The notes: generated from the sequence alone by a model not told the origin. 39,497 nt of DNA from an uncultured Pelagibacteraceae bacterium (GCA_902577525.1 CACGZG010000002.1:83222-122718), one strand, 5' to 3'; counted from the stretch's first letter, positions 7,940 through 17,546 are shown. Translations and numbers: made by a program.

Positions 7940-9481
7940 TTAATGTCTAAAGTGTCTGGTTTTAGAAAAAACTAGAATTGTATCAGTATCGTTTGCAAAT
8001 TTAATAATTTTTTTATCATTAATAGAACCTAAGGGCTGAATAACTGCAGAAACACCGGCCTGTATTAGTTTTTCAATTCCGTCAGTAAAAGGAAAAAAGG
8101 CATCTGAAGCAGCCACAATTTCATTTTTATAATTTTTCTTTGTAAATTTTTTCATTTTATCTACTGCTATTTGACAACTATCAAGTCTGCTGGGTTGTCC
8201 TGAACCAATTCCTAAAGTACTTTTATCACTGGCAAGAACTATTGCGTTAGATTTAACGTATTTACAAGTATTAAATGCAAATATCATATCATCTAATTCT
8301 TTCTTACTAGGCTTTCTTTTAGAAACAATTTTTAAACTATTTTTTGTGACTTTAATTTTATCTTCTGTTTGTGCTAAAATATTGTTTCCAAAAGAAGTTA
8401 TATTTAAAAAATCTTTGATATGAAATTTCGATATATCAACTAATCTCAAATTTTTTTTTTTCTTTAAAATTCTTAAACTAATTTTATCAAAACCATTTGC
8501 TATAATTACTTCAAAAAATTTTTTTTTTAACTCATTTGCTAAATTTTTAGTCATTTTATAATTGCATGACACTACCCCGCCAAACGCACTGATTGGATCA
8601 CATGCTAAAGCAGATTTAAAGCTATCAATGTTTTTTTTCTTAATAGATACACCACATGGATTGGCATGTTTTACTATTACTGTCCCTGTATTTTTAGGAA
8701 AAGATTTTGATATTTTTAATGCAGAAAAAATATCGTTAAAATTATTATAACTTAAGGGTTTGCCATGTATTTTGTTAATATCAAATTCTTTATTGGTAGA
8801 GTACAATGCTGCTTCTTGATGAGGATTTTCACCATATCTTAATTTTCCAATTAAGTTTGAATTAATAATTTTTTTCTTTGGAAAAATAGTTTTAGAAATA
8901 TTATTAAAATAATTTGATATCAAAGAATCATAGTAAGCTGTTTCAGAAAAAGCTAATCGAGCCATTTTTTTTCTAAAATCTAAAGATGTTGATCCTTTAT
9001 TTTTGGCAATTTCATCAATGAGATCAGAGTAATTTTCAGTAGAAGTTATTACTGTTACATCATTATAATTTTTAGCTGCAGCTCTCACTAACGTTGGACC
9101 CCCAATATCAATTTTTTCTAGTATATTTTCGTGTCTCTTTGTTTGTTTTAAGGTTTCCTCAAACGGATAAAAATTCACAATAACTAAATCAATATTCTCA
9201 AAATTATGATCTCTTAAATCCTTGATATGTTTTTTATTTTTTCTCTTATTCAGAATGCCTGCATGAATTTTTGGATGAAGAGTTTTAACTCTACCTTCAA
9301 GAATTTCTTTTGAACCAGTAAATTTTGAAATCTCTAAACATTTATAATTGAGATTAGTAATTTCTTTATAGGTACCACCTGAGCTGATTAATTTTACTTT
9401 ATTCTTTGTTAAAATATTCAAAAGTTGTTTTAAGTTCTTTTTATCTGATACTGAAATAAGAGCTGTTTTTATTTTTTTCAT
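7940..9481 (-). CDS. purH: PurH, AICAR formyltransferase / IMP cyclohydrolase
   Basis: Bifunctional enzyme for the last two steps of de novo purine synthesis, also salvaging AICAR released by HisF. At 513 residues it has normal length. The N-terminal MGS-like cyclohydrolase (about 1-195) shows ALISVSDKKNL, LISSGGT, GRVKTLHPKIHAGIL and DLVIVNFYPFE. The C-terminal transformylase shows LRYGENPHQ, VKHANPCGVS with the catalytic Lys-His, and DAFFPFTDGIE. ATG 9481 shares its A with the stop of the heparinase-like gene (TAATG); the longer frame from 9502 would begin inside that gene. It is convergent with phhB, 2 nt between stops. Confidence 0.97.
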   Translation of the reverse strand: MKKIKTALISVSDKKNLKQLLNILTKNKVKLISSGGTYKEITNLNYKCLEISKFTGSKEILEGRVKTLHPKIHAGILNKRKNKKHIKDLRDHNFENIDLVIVNFYPFEETLKQTKRHENILEKIDIGGPTLVRAAAKNYNDVTVITSTENYSDLIDEIAKNKGSTSLDFRKKMARLAFSETAYYDSLISNYFNNISKTIFPKKKIINSNLIGKLRYGENPHQEAALYSTNKEFDINKIHGKPLSYNNFNDIFSALKISKSFPKNTGTVIVKHANPCGVSIKKKNIDSFKSALACDPISAFGGVVSCNYKMTKNLANELKKKFFEVIIANGFDKISLRILKKKKNLRLVDISKFHIKDFLNITSFGNNILAQTEDKIKVTKNSLKIVSKRKPSKKELDDMIFAFNTCKYVKSNAIVLASDKSTLGIGSGQPSRLDSCQIAVDKMKKFTKKNYKNEIVAASDAFFPFTDGIEKLIQAGVSAVIQPLGSINDKKIIKFANDTDTILVFSKTRHFRH

Positions 9482-11088
9482 TATATTTTTGCTAGTTGCC
9501 ACTGAATATTTTCTATCTGATTATTTGAAACTCCCGTGATAAAAATATTCTGATTAATTTCATATGAATTTTTATTACCGAAATATAATCCATTATCAAT
9601 ATTTATATCATAACTATCACACGTAAATTTCCATCCCTCATCTACTAACTGTATTAAAATTGTTTTATTGTCCTGAGTTTTCATTAATTTAATATTTGGC
9701 TCAAAGTGAAATCTAATATCAAATTTATAATTATTATTTGTTTTTTTTTTGATAATTTTATCAATGCCAACAAAAATCATTTTTTTCGGGTAAAACTCTA
9801 TTATTCTTTCATGAATAGAATTATACTTTTTCAGATACCCGTTATGTGATGCTTTAATTTGCCATAAATCATTTTTAAAACTGATTTTTTTATCAATAAT
9901 TTTGGTAGCTTTCTTTACTAAAAATTTGTTATTAATTTTAGTAAATTTACATGAGGAATTATCATCAATTACAAGTGTACTGTGGGTAGCGGTAGATTTA
10001 GATAGCAAATTTAGTTTTTTGTTTATTTTACAATAACCACAATTACTAATTAATTTCTTACCATTAGAAAAAACTTCGAACGATAAAGCTCCTGATTGAT
10101 AATCATTTGTGTAATTTAAATTTGGAGTTGAACCTATATCCATTACCAAAGAAGTTTTTTTATTTCTTAGTATTGCATACCCACCAAACTCTTGTTCAGA
10201 ATTTTTAAATTTGTATCCTAGTCTTTTAAGATAATTTTGAAAATCATCGTTATCTGAAATATTATTACCATTAAATAAAGTATTAATATTTATATTTTCT
10301 GAAATAAAAGCATAACCTTGACCTAAATGGTATATTGCTTCATCAACATATTCCGGTACAGGAATTTGAGACTCTTTAAACCACTCTCTTATTAAAATAA
10401 AATATTTTAGGTAAAATATGAGTTGTTTAATATTTCTTGTTTTAGGAAAACCAGAATTATCTAATGATACTTTTGAAATTTTTTTTAACAAATTTGTACC
10501 GAAAGAAAGATAATTTTTTTCATCTTGATAACAAAGACCAACTAATATTATGGATGCACATCCAATCAATTTATCTTCAATTAATTTTGATTTATTTATT
10601 TCATTTATCAAATGATTAGTTTGTTTTTGTATAAAAAAATTAAATTTATTTTTATAATCTTGGCTACTATCCTCAAAAGTTAGATTATGACATGATAACC
10701 ATGAAATTATTCTTTTTGCAGTAATATCAAATTCCCAACTTCTTTTATTATATCTAAAATTTTTTTTTATCCATTTTGATATAACTGAATGCACAGTTTC
10801 TTTAGGTGATTTTAAATCTAAACTAAAAAACCAATAAAAACTATTTAGGTTTTTATAATCATTTTCATTAATGTTGTCTGTATTCCAAATATTTTCTAAA
10901 AAAAAATTTTTAATATGAAATTTTTTTTTTTGATATTTTATCAATGAAGAAAGTAAGTGGGGACTAGGTTTGTAAATCAAATTTTTGTGAAATACTTTAG
11001 AAATTTTATTATCGTAAAGATTGGAATTTAAATAAAATTTTCTTATTTGATTAGAAATATTCAAAAATAACTGATTTATGTAAATCAT
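9481..11088 (-). CDS. Heparinase II/III family protein
   Basis: 535 residues. The N-terminal half is alpha-helical in character (alginate-lyase-like toroid; HESFYW-type segment near NSFYWFFSLD and WIKKNFRYNKRSWEFDITAKRI). The C-terminal half is a beta-rich Hepar_II_III domain with GGYAILRN, VMDIGSTPN and HSTLVIDD, where His and Asp fit the family's conserved strands. No clear signal peptide is seen, unlike secreted polysaccharide lyases. Location between rpe and purH is a conserved alphaproteobacterial arrangement as I recall it. The substrate is unknown; a cell-envelope glycan is only a guess. Confidence 0.85.
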   Translation of the reverse strand: MIYINQLFLNISNQIRKFYLNSNLYDNKISKVFHKNLIYKPSPHLLSSLIKYQKKKFHIKNFFLENIWNTDNINENDYKNLNSFYWFFSLDLKSPKETVHSVISKWIKKNFRYNKRSWEFDITAKRIISWLSCHNLTFEDSSQDYKNKFNFFIQKQTNHLINEINKSKLIEDKLIGCASIILVGLCYQDEKNYLSFGTNLLKKISKVSLDNSGFPKTRNIKQLIFYLKYFILIREWFKESQIPVPEYVDEAIYHLGQGYAFISENININTLFNGNNISDNDDFQNYLKRLGYKFKNSEQEFGGYAILRNKKTSLVMDIGSTPNLNYTNDYQSGALSFEVFSNGKKLISNCGYCKINKKLNLLSKSTATHSTLVIDDNSSCKFTKINNKFLVKKATKIIDKKISFKNDLWQIKASHNGYLKKYNSIHERIIEFYPKKMIFVGIDKIIKKKTNNNYKFDIRFHFEPNIKLMKTQDNKTILIQLVDEGWKFTCDSYDINIDNGLYFGNKNSYEINQNIFITGVSNNQIENIQWQLAKI

Positions 11089-11092
11089 TTTT

Positions 11093-11752
11093 TTATTTTG
11101 ATTTTAATAATTCAATATTTTTTTTAATATCTCCATTATTGCTTTTAAAGATTGTAGTGCCAGAAACTAAAATATTTACTCCTGCTTCAATAGCTTTTTT
11201 TGAATTTTCAAAATTTATTCCACCATCTATTTCAATATCAAAATTAAGTTTTTTTTCGGATTGAATTTTTTTAAGTTCTTTTACTTTACTCAAAACTTCA
11301 GGCATAAATTTTTGGCCACCAAAACCTGGGTTTACACTCATGATTAGAACTAAATCAATTTTTTCTAAAAATTCTAGGATGACATCAATTTTTGTTTCGG
11401 GATTAAGAGAAATACCAACTTTTTTACCTAATTCTTTTATTTTTAAAATTGACGAGTTTAAATCTTCAGTTGCTTCTGGATGAATTGTAATAATATCAGC
11501 TCCTGCCTCAGAATATGACTGAATATATTTATGAACAGGAGAAATCATTAAGTGGACATCAAAAAGTAATGATGAATGTTTTTTAAGAGCTTTAATGACA
11601 GGAGGACCTATTGTAAGATTTGGCACAAAATGTCCGTCCATAACATCTACATGGATCATATCTGCTCCACCACTTTCAAGTCTTTGAATTTCAGTCCTAA
11701 GATTACTGAAATCAGCTGATAAAATCGATGGAGAAATTTTAATTTTTTTCAT
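11093..11752 (-). CDS. rpe: Ribulose-phosphate 3-epimerase
   Basis: Interconverts ribulose 5-phosphate and xylulose 5-phosphate in the pentose phosphate pathway. At 219 residues it is a TIM barrel of normal length. ISPSILSADFSNL opens the barrel; HVDVMDGHFVPNLTIGP holds the metal-binding His and catalytic Asp; FDVHLMI supplies a further His; MSVNPGFGGQKF is the phosphate loop; IEIDGGIN holds the second catalytic Asp. The start ATG at 11752 directly precedes KKIKISPSIL. The heparinase-like gene starts 4 nt after its stop, so they form one operon with purH. Confidence 0.97.
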   Translation of the reverse strand: MKKIKISPSILSADFSNLRTEIQRLESGGADMIHVDVMDGHFVPNLTIGPPVIKALKKHSSLLFDVHLMISPVHKYIQSYSEAGADIITIHPEATEDLNSSILKIKELGKKVGISLNPETKIDVILEFLEKIDLVLIMSVNPGFGGQKFMPEVLSKVKELKKIQSEKKLNFDIEIDGGINFENSKKAIEAGVNILVSGTTIFKSNNGDIKKNIELLKSK

Positions 11753-11792
11753 TAATGGTCTTATTTACTAGTATCAAATTTTAAAATTTAAT

Positions 11793-12137
11793 TTAATTAA
11801 AAAATTGATAAATTTGTCTCGAAATTTCACTTTCCAATGGAAACGACAACATACCCATTACCGAATATCCCAAAATCCATGGCATTAAGTAAAATCTAAT
11901 CATAAAAAAAAACCATGCAACATACAAAGGAACCAATGGACCAATGATAAATGATGGTGTAATTGGTTTGAAAACAACTATTAATGGATTTGTAAATTTT
12001 ACAAAAACTCTCATAAAAAAAAATTGTGAGTCCTCACGTTGAAAAATATTCATCGCTACTCTACCTATTAGTGTCCACATAATTACTCCAAGAATATAAT
12101 CAATTATATAAACTATAGGATGAAAGTTAGCTGACAT
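11793..12137 (-). CDS. YggT-like small inner-membrane protein
   Basis: 114 residues with two clear hydrophobic segments (about 8-28 and 63-95). The segment GRVAMNIF ... RVFVKFTNPLIVVFKPITP matches the YggT pattern, an arginine-bearing first helix followed by an amphipathic stretch and T-x-P-x-x-x-x-x-x-P. The sequence is divergent from the canonical YggT elsewhere in the window (21379-21669), so the family call is an inference. YggT proteins have a loosely defined membrane role. It is 40 nt upstream of rpe and just downstream of the symporter terminator, so it is probably transcribed separately from actP. Confidence 0.65.
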   Translation of the reverse strand: MSANFHPIVYIIDYILGVIMWTLIGRVAMNIFQREDSQFFFMRVFVKFTNPLIVVFKPITPSFIIGPLVPLYVAWFFFMIRFYLMPWILGYSVMGMLSFPLESEISRQIYQFFN

Positions 12138-12170
12138 TCAAAATTTATATTGGAAAAGTTATTAAAAGAA

Positions 12171-12194
12171 AAGGGGCGAAATTAATCGCCCCTT
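12171..12194 (-). terminator. Rho-independent terminator of the symporter operon
   Basis: Perfect 9-bp inverted repeat AAGGGGCGA / TCGCCCCTT with a 6-nt loop. On the minus strand it lies 11 nt past the symporter stop codon and is followed by TTCTTTTAAT. It is the only GC-rich hairpin terminator I could find in the window, which stands out in DNA this AT-rich. It matches the high-expression look of the upstream genes. Confidence 0.88.
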
Positions 12195-12204
12195 CTTGAA
12201 TTAT

Positions 12205-14019
12205 TTAGTGTTGTTTTCCAAGGATCGATTTACCAGATGGTACACGAACCTCATCAACCATTTTTTGCGTTGCAGCGTTAGGCTCTGAGGTAATTAAACT
12301 TACAACTACCATAGATACTAAACTTACTGCAGAACCGAAGATACCAAACGTTAACTGAGTAATACCTAAGAATCCACTTCCACCGCTTCTTACCCAAATT
12401 AAGTAACCAGCACCAGAAATTAATCCTAAAGCCATACCAGCTATAGCACCTTCTCTGTTAGCTCTCTTCCACCATACACCTAGTACAAGTGGGAAGAATA
12501 ATCCAGACATCGCAAAGTCAAAAGCCCAGATAACTGAACCTAAGATACCTTGGATCTCCATTGCTGCAATAGTTGCTCCAGCAAAACCAATCACCACAAG
12601 TAATACCCTTGCAACGACTAGTCTTTTTGCAGTTTCAGCTTTTGGATCAATGATCTTATAATATAAGTCATGAGATAAAGCGTTTGCAATCGCTAGAATT
12701 AAACCATCAGCTGTTGACATGGCAGCAGCCATACCTCCAGCAGCAACCAGACCTGAAATTACGTATGGTAATCCAGCTATTTCTGGAGTTGCTAATACAA
12801 CGGCTTTACCACCCATGAAGAACTCGTTTAATTCAACAGTTCCATTTCCGTTAAAGTCGCTGATAAACATTAGGTTTGCTTGGTTCCAGTTTTGGTACCA
12901 ATCTATCGCTTGAACTTCAGATACTGATTTACCAATAATACCTGTCGGTAATGTTGGATCAATCAATGCCAATTTAGATAGCGTAGCTAACATTGGAGCA
13001 GAAGAATAAAGTAGGAAGATAAAGAATAATGACCAACCTACAGATTTTCTAGCTGCTTTTACACTTGGAGTAGTGAAATATCTCATCATCACGTGCGGTA
13101 ATGAAGCTGTTCCCATCATCATCGCTAATGCTAATGAAATAAATGCCCATGGTGTAGCGTTAACCGCTGAGTGAGCTTTAGTTATTCCTGCTAAGCCTTT
13201 TGGTACTTCTTTTAGATTTTCAGCAGAGTTTTTTACAAAACCAAACTGAGCTTCTAATTCAGCAATCCTAGAAACTTCATCAGCTAACATAAAGTGTGGG
13301 AAGAATCCCGCACCAATTTTGTTACTGATCCAGAATACTGGAAGTAAGTAAGCTATAATTAAAACAATGTACTGTGCTACTTGTGTCCAAGTTACTCCTC
13401 TCATACCACCTAACATTGAACATAATAAGATACTTACTAGTCCAACATAAACTGCGTATTGGAATGGAATATCAAGAGCAACAGATGCAATAGTACCTGT
13501 AGCGTTAATTTGTGCAGTCACATAAGTAAATGAAGCAACAGTTAATACTATTACTGCAAGTAACCTTGCTAAATTACCACCGTATCTTGTACCAATAAAA
13601 TCTGGAACTGTATAACAGCCAAATTTTCTTAAGTAAGGTGCTAATAGTGATGCAACTAACACGTATCCACCAGTCCAACCAACAAGTAGTGCCATATAGC
13701 CGTAACCTTTGAAGTAGATACCACCCGCCATGGCAACGAACGATGCACCAGACATCCAGTCTGCTGCAGTCGCCATTCCATTGAACACGGTAGGCACTTG
13801 TCTTCCAGCTACGTAATACGCATCTGCTTGAGCTGTACGTGATAGATATCCAATTATCGCGTAGATGGCTACTGTAAAGGCTACGAAACAAATTCCGATA
13901 GCTTTAGCTGACATACCCATCTGCTCAGCAATTGCCATAATAATTATGAAAGCTAAAAATCCACCTGTATAGATTCCATAAACTTTAGGCAAATTGTCTA
14001 TAAAATTACCTTTAATCAT
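12205..14019 (-). CDS. actP: Sodium:solute symporter, acetate permease type (VC_2705-like)
   Basis: 604-residue member of the SSS family with about 13 hydrophobic segments; a probable Na+-coupled monocarboxylate (acetate) importer. YYVAGRQVPTVFNGMATAADWMS and GLVAAGGMAAAMSTADGLIL are the family's sodium/substrate-site regions. It is paired with a DUF4212 small subunit just upstream (TAATG overlap at 14019) and lies near acs, supporting acetate as substrate. Residues 388-399 form a canonical EF-hand-like loop (DFNGNGTVELNE), which I recall as a subfamily trait. Base composition is clearly more GC-rich than neighbours (sampled lines 35-52%), with C/G-ending codons, suggesting strong expression. 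Exact substrate is inferred. Confidence 0.88.
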   Translation of the reverse strand: MIKGNFIDNLPKVYGIYTGGFLAFIIIMAIAEQMGMSAKAIGICFVAFTVAIYAIIGYLSRTAQADAYYVAGRQVPTVFNGMATAADWMSGASFVAMAGGIYFKGYGYMALLVGWTGGYVLVASLLAPYLRKFGCYTVPDFIGTRYGGNLARLLAVIVLTVASFTYVTAQINATGTIASVALDIPFQYAVYVGLVSILLCSMLGGMRGVTWTQVAQYIVLIIAYLLPVFWISNKIGAGFFPHFMLADEVSRIAELEAQFGFVKNSAENLKEVPKGLAGITKAHSAVNATPWAFISLALAMMMGTASLPHVMMRYFTTPSVKAARKSVGWSLFFIFLLYSSAPMLATLSKLALIDPTLPTGIIGKSVSEVQAIDWYQNWNQANLMFISDFNGNGTVELNEFFMGGKAVVLATPEIAGLPYVISGLVAAGGMAAAMSTADGLILAIANALSHDLYYKIIDPKAETAKRLVVARVLLVVIGFAGATIAAMEIQGILGSVIWAFDFAMSGLFFPLVLGVWWKRANREGAIAGMALGLISGAGYLIWVRSGGSGFLGITQLTFGIFGSAVSLVSMVVVSLITSEPNAATQKMVDEVRVPSGKSILGKQH

Positions 14020-14279
14020 TAGTCGTCTCCTCTTTCACTGAAGCCGAACTCTTCGTCAATTTTTTCTTGTCTATTCGCAAACCAGAAAATTAAGATTACG
14101 AAAATTCCAAGAGAACCTTGACAAGTGAACCAGTAAGTTAGCGGGTAACCAAATGGTCCCGTAACTTCGTTCATTTCTGCTCCGAAAAGGAAGATGCCAA
14201 TTGAGAATACAAACCAGATTGCTAACGTAACCATTAACAATCCCCTGGTTTTTTCCCAGTGTTGTGCTTGTTTTGACAT
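14019..14279 (-). CDS. DUF4212 small subunit of sodium:solute symporter
   Basis: 86 residues with two membrane helices (about 13-33 and 46-66) and a charged C-terminal tail. The middle contains FGYPLTYWFTCQGSLGIFVILIFWFANRQ, characteristic of the DUF4212/putative solute-symporter small-subunit family that accompanies VC_2705-type permeases. It is translationally coupled to the large permease through a one-base stop/start overlap. It has one of the best Shine-Dalgarno sequences in the window, AGAGAGAGG at 14286-14294, six nt before ATG. Same codon preference as the permease. Confidence 0.9.
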   Translation of the reverse strand: MSKQAQHWEKTRGLLMVTLAIWFVFSIGIFLFGAEMNEVTGPFGYPLTYWFTCQGSLGIFVILIFWFANRQEKIDEEFGFSERGDD

Positions 14280-14405
14280 TATATACCTCTCTCTTTTTAG
14301 TTATAACTGCCAAAAACCATAACCATTATGAAAGAGATTTAAAGTGTTAAAATTGTTCATATTAAGCGACTTTTTGGGGTATAAATACTCAAAATACCTT
14401 ATTTT
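14280..14405. promoter_or_regulatory. Divergent promoter region, symporter operon / unknown gene
   Basis: 126 nt between two divergent starts. On the minus strand AGAGAGAGG (14286-14294) is a strong ribosome-binding site for the DUF4212 gene, and TATAAC lies about 30 nt upstream of its ATG as a possible -10. On the plus strand a TTCATA-(18)-TATAAA pair lies shortly before ATG 14406. No operator repeat stands out. Promoter calls are weak because the region is AT-rich. Confidence 0.35.
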
Positions 14406-15029
14406 ATGGCAAAATATAAACTAACTTGGAAAGATCTAACCTGGAGTGATTTTAAAATTTACCTGTTTGCATTATTTAAAGCTTTTATTCCTAAGAAAAA
14501 AATTAAAAATCTAGACGATCTTGAAAACTTTATTCAAACTAAGTCAGCATGGGTTACTCAAGTAACTCTTTATGGGTATTTAAAGACTAGAATGGGGACA
14601 CGATACGTCCTTCATTTTGAGAATGATGAATTTATGACATCAGTTAATTTAGCCAAATGGAATATTTATGCAGTTTCTCTTCAAGACCTTACGTTATTTA
14701 TATTTTCTTATTTGAAAGCTCATTATCATTATAATGAAATTAATAATGTGAAAGAAATTTTTTTGAAAATTCTAGATGATGAAATTTCTAATAAGATGCC
14801 ATTAGAAATTGTTGAAAAAGCAAAAAATACTTTTGATGAAAGACTACAAAAAGTAAATTGGGAAAATTATTATAAAGATCTACCTTTTAATCCAAGCGCG
14901 CTTTCATTATATGAGTGGGCTCCTATTGCACAGGATTTAAAAAACCTAGACCGCAAAATAGTTCTTAACTCAGTAATTTTAAAATGGGATATTGTGAAGA
15001 AAGAGTTTGAGGAAAGAATAAATTTTTAA
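14406..15029 (+). CDS. Hypothetical protein within the acetate-use block
   Basis: 207 residues, family not recognised. It is soluble in character: a Trp-rich start ([19 protein letters not shown]), a beta-like central stretch ([22 protein letters not shown]), then helical segments ending with [11 protein letters not shown]. The short hydrophobic piece near residues 17-29 is too weak for a clear membrane helix. It is divergent from the acetate symporter pair and convergent with acs (4-nt stop overlap), so a role in acetate uptake or its control is a context-only guess. Codon use matches the AT-rich neighbours, unlike the symporter. Confidence 0.8.
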   Translation: MAKYKLTWKDLTWSDFKIYLFALFKAFIPKKKIKNLDDLENFIQTKSAWVTQVTLYGYLKTRMGTRYVLHFENDEFMTSVNLAKWNIYAVSLQDLTLFIFSYLKAHYHYNEINNVKEIFLKILDDEISNKMPLEIVEKAKNTFDERLQKVNWENYYKDLPFNPSALSLYEWAPIAQDLKNLDRKIVLNSVILKWDIVKKEFEERINF

Positions 15030-17113
15030 TTATTTTTTCTATTTTCAACTAAACTGTCAACAACACTTGGATCAGCTAAGGTTGTAGTATCACCTAATTG
15101 GCCATGTTCATTAGCAGCAATTTTTCTTAAAATTCTTCTCATAATCTTACCTGATCTCGTTTTAGGTAATCCAGGTGTAAAGTGAATTAAGTCAGGTGTT
15201 GCCAAAGGCCCAATTTGTTTTCTTACCCATAATTTTAATTCTCTTTCAAGGTCTCCAGACTCAGACTCGCCAGCAATAAGTGTTACATAACAATATAAAC
15301 CATTACCTTTAATATCATGGGGGTATCCAACCACAGCTGCCTCAGCAACTTTAGGATGAGCTACAAAAGCACTTTCAATTTCAGCAGTGCCCAGATTATG
15401 TCCCGATACAATAATTACATCGTCAACTCTTCCAGTAATCCAATAGTAACCATCTTTATCTCTTCTGCATCCATCTCCAGTAAAATACTTTCCATCAAAT
15501 TGTGAAAAATAAGTATCTATAAATCTTTGGTGGTCTCCATAAACTGTTCTCATTTGACCAGGCCATGATTGAGAAATGCACAATCTTCCTTCACCAGCAC
15601 CCTTTATTTCTTTTCCATCTTTATCTACTAAACATGGTTTAATTCCATAAAAAGGTTTTGTAGCTGAGCCTGGTTTTAGGGGTATAGCACCTGTTTGAGG
15701 TGAAATTAATATTCCTCCTGTTTCAGTTTGCCACCAAGTATCAACTATTGGACATTTAGAATTTCCAACAGTTTTATAATACCACATCCATGCTTCTGGA
15801 TTTATGGGTTCACCGACAGTGCCAAGTAATTTTAGTGATTTTCTTGATGTTTTGTTAACTGGTTCATTACCTTCTCTCATCAAAGCTCTAATAGCGGTTG
15901 GAGCTGTATAAAATGTATTTACTTTAAATTTATCCACTATCTGCCACCATCTTGAACTATCAGGATAGTTTGGAACACCCTCAAACATTATTGTAGTTGC
16001 TCCATTAGAAAGTGGACCATAAATAATATAACTATGGCCTGTTACCCACCCTATATCTGCTGTGCACCAGTAAATATCTTTTGGTTTATAATTAAAAATA
16101 TATTGGTGTGTCATTGAAGCATAAACCATATACCCACCAGTAGTATGCAATACACCTTTTGGTTTCCCAGTAGATCCTGATGTATAAAGAATAAACAGAG
16201 GATCTTCTGCATTCATCTCCTCAGGATCACAATGATTTGATACATCTTTAATTAAATCATGATACCATACGTCCCTATCACTATTCCAAAAAACATAGTT
16301 TCCAGTTCTTTTGACTACAATGCATTTTTTTACATTTGGACAATTAGTCAGTGCTTCATCAGTTGTTGCTTTTAAAGGGATTGTTTTACCACCCCTTACA
16401 CCTTCATCTGCAGTTATAATATATTCTGACTCACAATCGTTAACTCTGCCAGATATAGACTCTGCAGAAAAACCCCCAAAAATAATTGAGTGAATTGCTC
16501 CAATTCTAGCACAAGCAAGCATTAAAATTGCTAATTCTGGTATCATGGTTAAGTAAATTGTTACTCTGTCACCTTTTTTGATTCCTAGTTTTTTTAGACC
16601 ATTAGCAGCTTTAGAAACTTTTTGATGAAGTTGTTTATAGGAAATTTTTTGAGTATCTTTTGGATCGTCTCCTACCCAAATAATTGCCGTTTTATCTTTT
16701 TTGTCTTTTAAGTGTCTATCTATACAGTTTGCAGAGGCATTTAATGTACCGTCTTCAAACCATTTTATTCTTACTTCATCTTTACTATACTTGACATCTT
16801 TAATTTTTTTGTAGGGCTTTATCCAGGTAATTCTTTTTCCTTCTTTTTTCCAAAAAACATTATTATTCTTTATAGATTCATTATATTTTTTTTGATATTG
16901 AGCTTTATTTGCAAGACTGCTTTTTATCCAATCTGGACGAGTTTTAAATATTAATTCTGAAGAAGAATTTTCTACTTTATTTATTTTCTTTTTTATTTTT
17001 CTTTTTGTTTTACTTTTTCTTTTTTTAGATATTCTATTTTTATTTAAATTTTTTTTTCTTCTTTTTTTTGAAGATTTAATTCTAGTTTTAGATTTTTTCT
17101 TTTTTTTTGGCAT
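15026..17113 (-). CDS. acs: Acetyl-CoA synthetase with basic N-terminal tail
   Basis: AMP-forming acetate:CoA ligase converting acetate to acetyl-CoA. The core matches Acs throughout: DRHL near the start, [11 protein letters not shown] (about 307-317) as P-loop, TWWQTETGG in the acetate site, TGDGCRRD, and [11 protein letters not shown] near 650 with the Lys subject to regulatory acetylation in other bacteria. At 695 residues it is about 43 longer than E. coli Acs. The excess is residues 1-46, of which 28 are Lys/Arg. No ATG, GTG or TTG start was seen between this tail and the homologous region. ATG 17113 lies 2 nt after the EVE gene stop. Confidence 0.96.
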   Translation of the reverse strand: MPKKKKKSKTRIKSSKKRRKKNLNKNRISKKRKSKTKRKIKKKINKVENSSSELIFKTRPDWIKSSLANKAQYQKKYNESIKNNNVFWKKEGKRITWIKPYKKIKDVKYSKDEVRIKWFEDGTLNASANCIDRHLKDKKDKTAIIWVGDDPKDTQKISYKQLHQKVSKAANGLKKLGIKKGDRVTIYLTMIPELAILMLACARIGAIHSIIFGGFSAESISGRVNDCESEYIITADEGVRGGKTIPLKATTDEALTNCPNVKKCIVVKRTGNYVFWNSDRDVWYHDLIKDVSNHCDPEEMNAEDPLFILYTSGSTGKPKGVLHTTGGYMVYASMTHQYIFNYKPKDIYWCTADIGWVTGHSYIIYGPLSNGATTIMFEGVPNYPDSSRWWQIVDKFKVNTFYTAPTAIRALMREGNEPVNKTSRKSLKLLGTVGEPINPEAWMWYYKTVGNSKCPIVDTWWQTETGGILISPQTGAIPLKPGSATKPFYGIKPCLVDKDGKEIKGAGEGRLCISQSWPGQMRTVYGDHQRFIDTYFSQFDGKYFTGDGCRRDKDGYYWITGRVDDVIIVSGHNLGTAEIESAFVAHPKVAEAAVVGYPHDIKGNGLYCYVTLIAGESESGDLERELKLWVRKQIGPLATPDLIHFTPGLPKTRSGKIMRRILRKIAANEHGQLGDTTTLADPSVVDSLVENRKNN

Positions 17114-17115
17114 AT

Positions 17116-17535
17116 TTAAATTTTACCCATGTTATTTAAAATTTTCCAGCTTTTAGAGTCGATTGGCATAACAGATAACCGGCTTTGTTTAATTAAAGAT
17201 AAATGGCTCAATTCCTTATTTTTTTTAATATTTTCAAGAGAAATTGGTGTCTTTAGTTTTCCAACGAATTTAACTGTTACAGCAACAAATCGACCAGATT
17301 GGTCTGTTTTATCCATATAAGCCTCTTTTATTACTTCAACAATGCCAACTATTTCTTTACCAATATTTGAATGGTAAAAAAAACATTGATCACCTTTTTT
17401 CATTGATTTTAAATTTTTTGCAGCCTGATAATTTCTGACACCATCCCAAGGAGCTCCTTTTTTCCCAGCTTTTTTTTGTTGATCAATTGACCAAACATCT
17501 GGTTCAGATTTAAGTAACCAATAACGTTTAACCAT
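17116..17535 (-). CDS. EVE domain-containing protein
   Basis: 139 residues covering a whole EVE (PUA-like) domain. [16 protein letters not shown] is the diagnostic start, followed by [28 protein letters not shown] and [13 protein letters not shown] domains bind modified nucleobases in DNA or RNA; the small stand-alone bacterial form is of unknown physiological role. It lies between tsaD and acs in one minus-strand run, 11 nt after the tsaD stop and 2 nt before the acs start. Its pairing with the tRNA-modification gene tsaD is suggestive only. Confidence 0.94.
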   Translation of the reverse strand: MVKRYWLLKSEPDVWSIDQQKKAGKKGAPWDGVRNYQAAKNLKSMKKGDQCFFYHSNIGKEIVGIVEVIKEAYMDKTDQSGRFVAVTVKFVGKLKTPISLENIKKNKELSHLSLIKQSRLSVMPIDSKSWKILNNMGKI

Positions 17536-17546
17536 AAAAATTTACA

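Noticed and set aside
13574..13891. 105-residue minus-strand frame inside the symporter gene
   Set aside because: Out-of-frame shadow, Trp/Cys/Arg-rich and unlike a real protein; the symporter frame is conserved throughout.
16978..17113. Acs basic tail as a sequencing slip in poly-A
   Set aside because: The frame remains open and the tail alternates Lys, Arg, Ser, Asn and Ile codons, not a single homopolymer; the frame joins the core without a shift.
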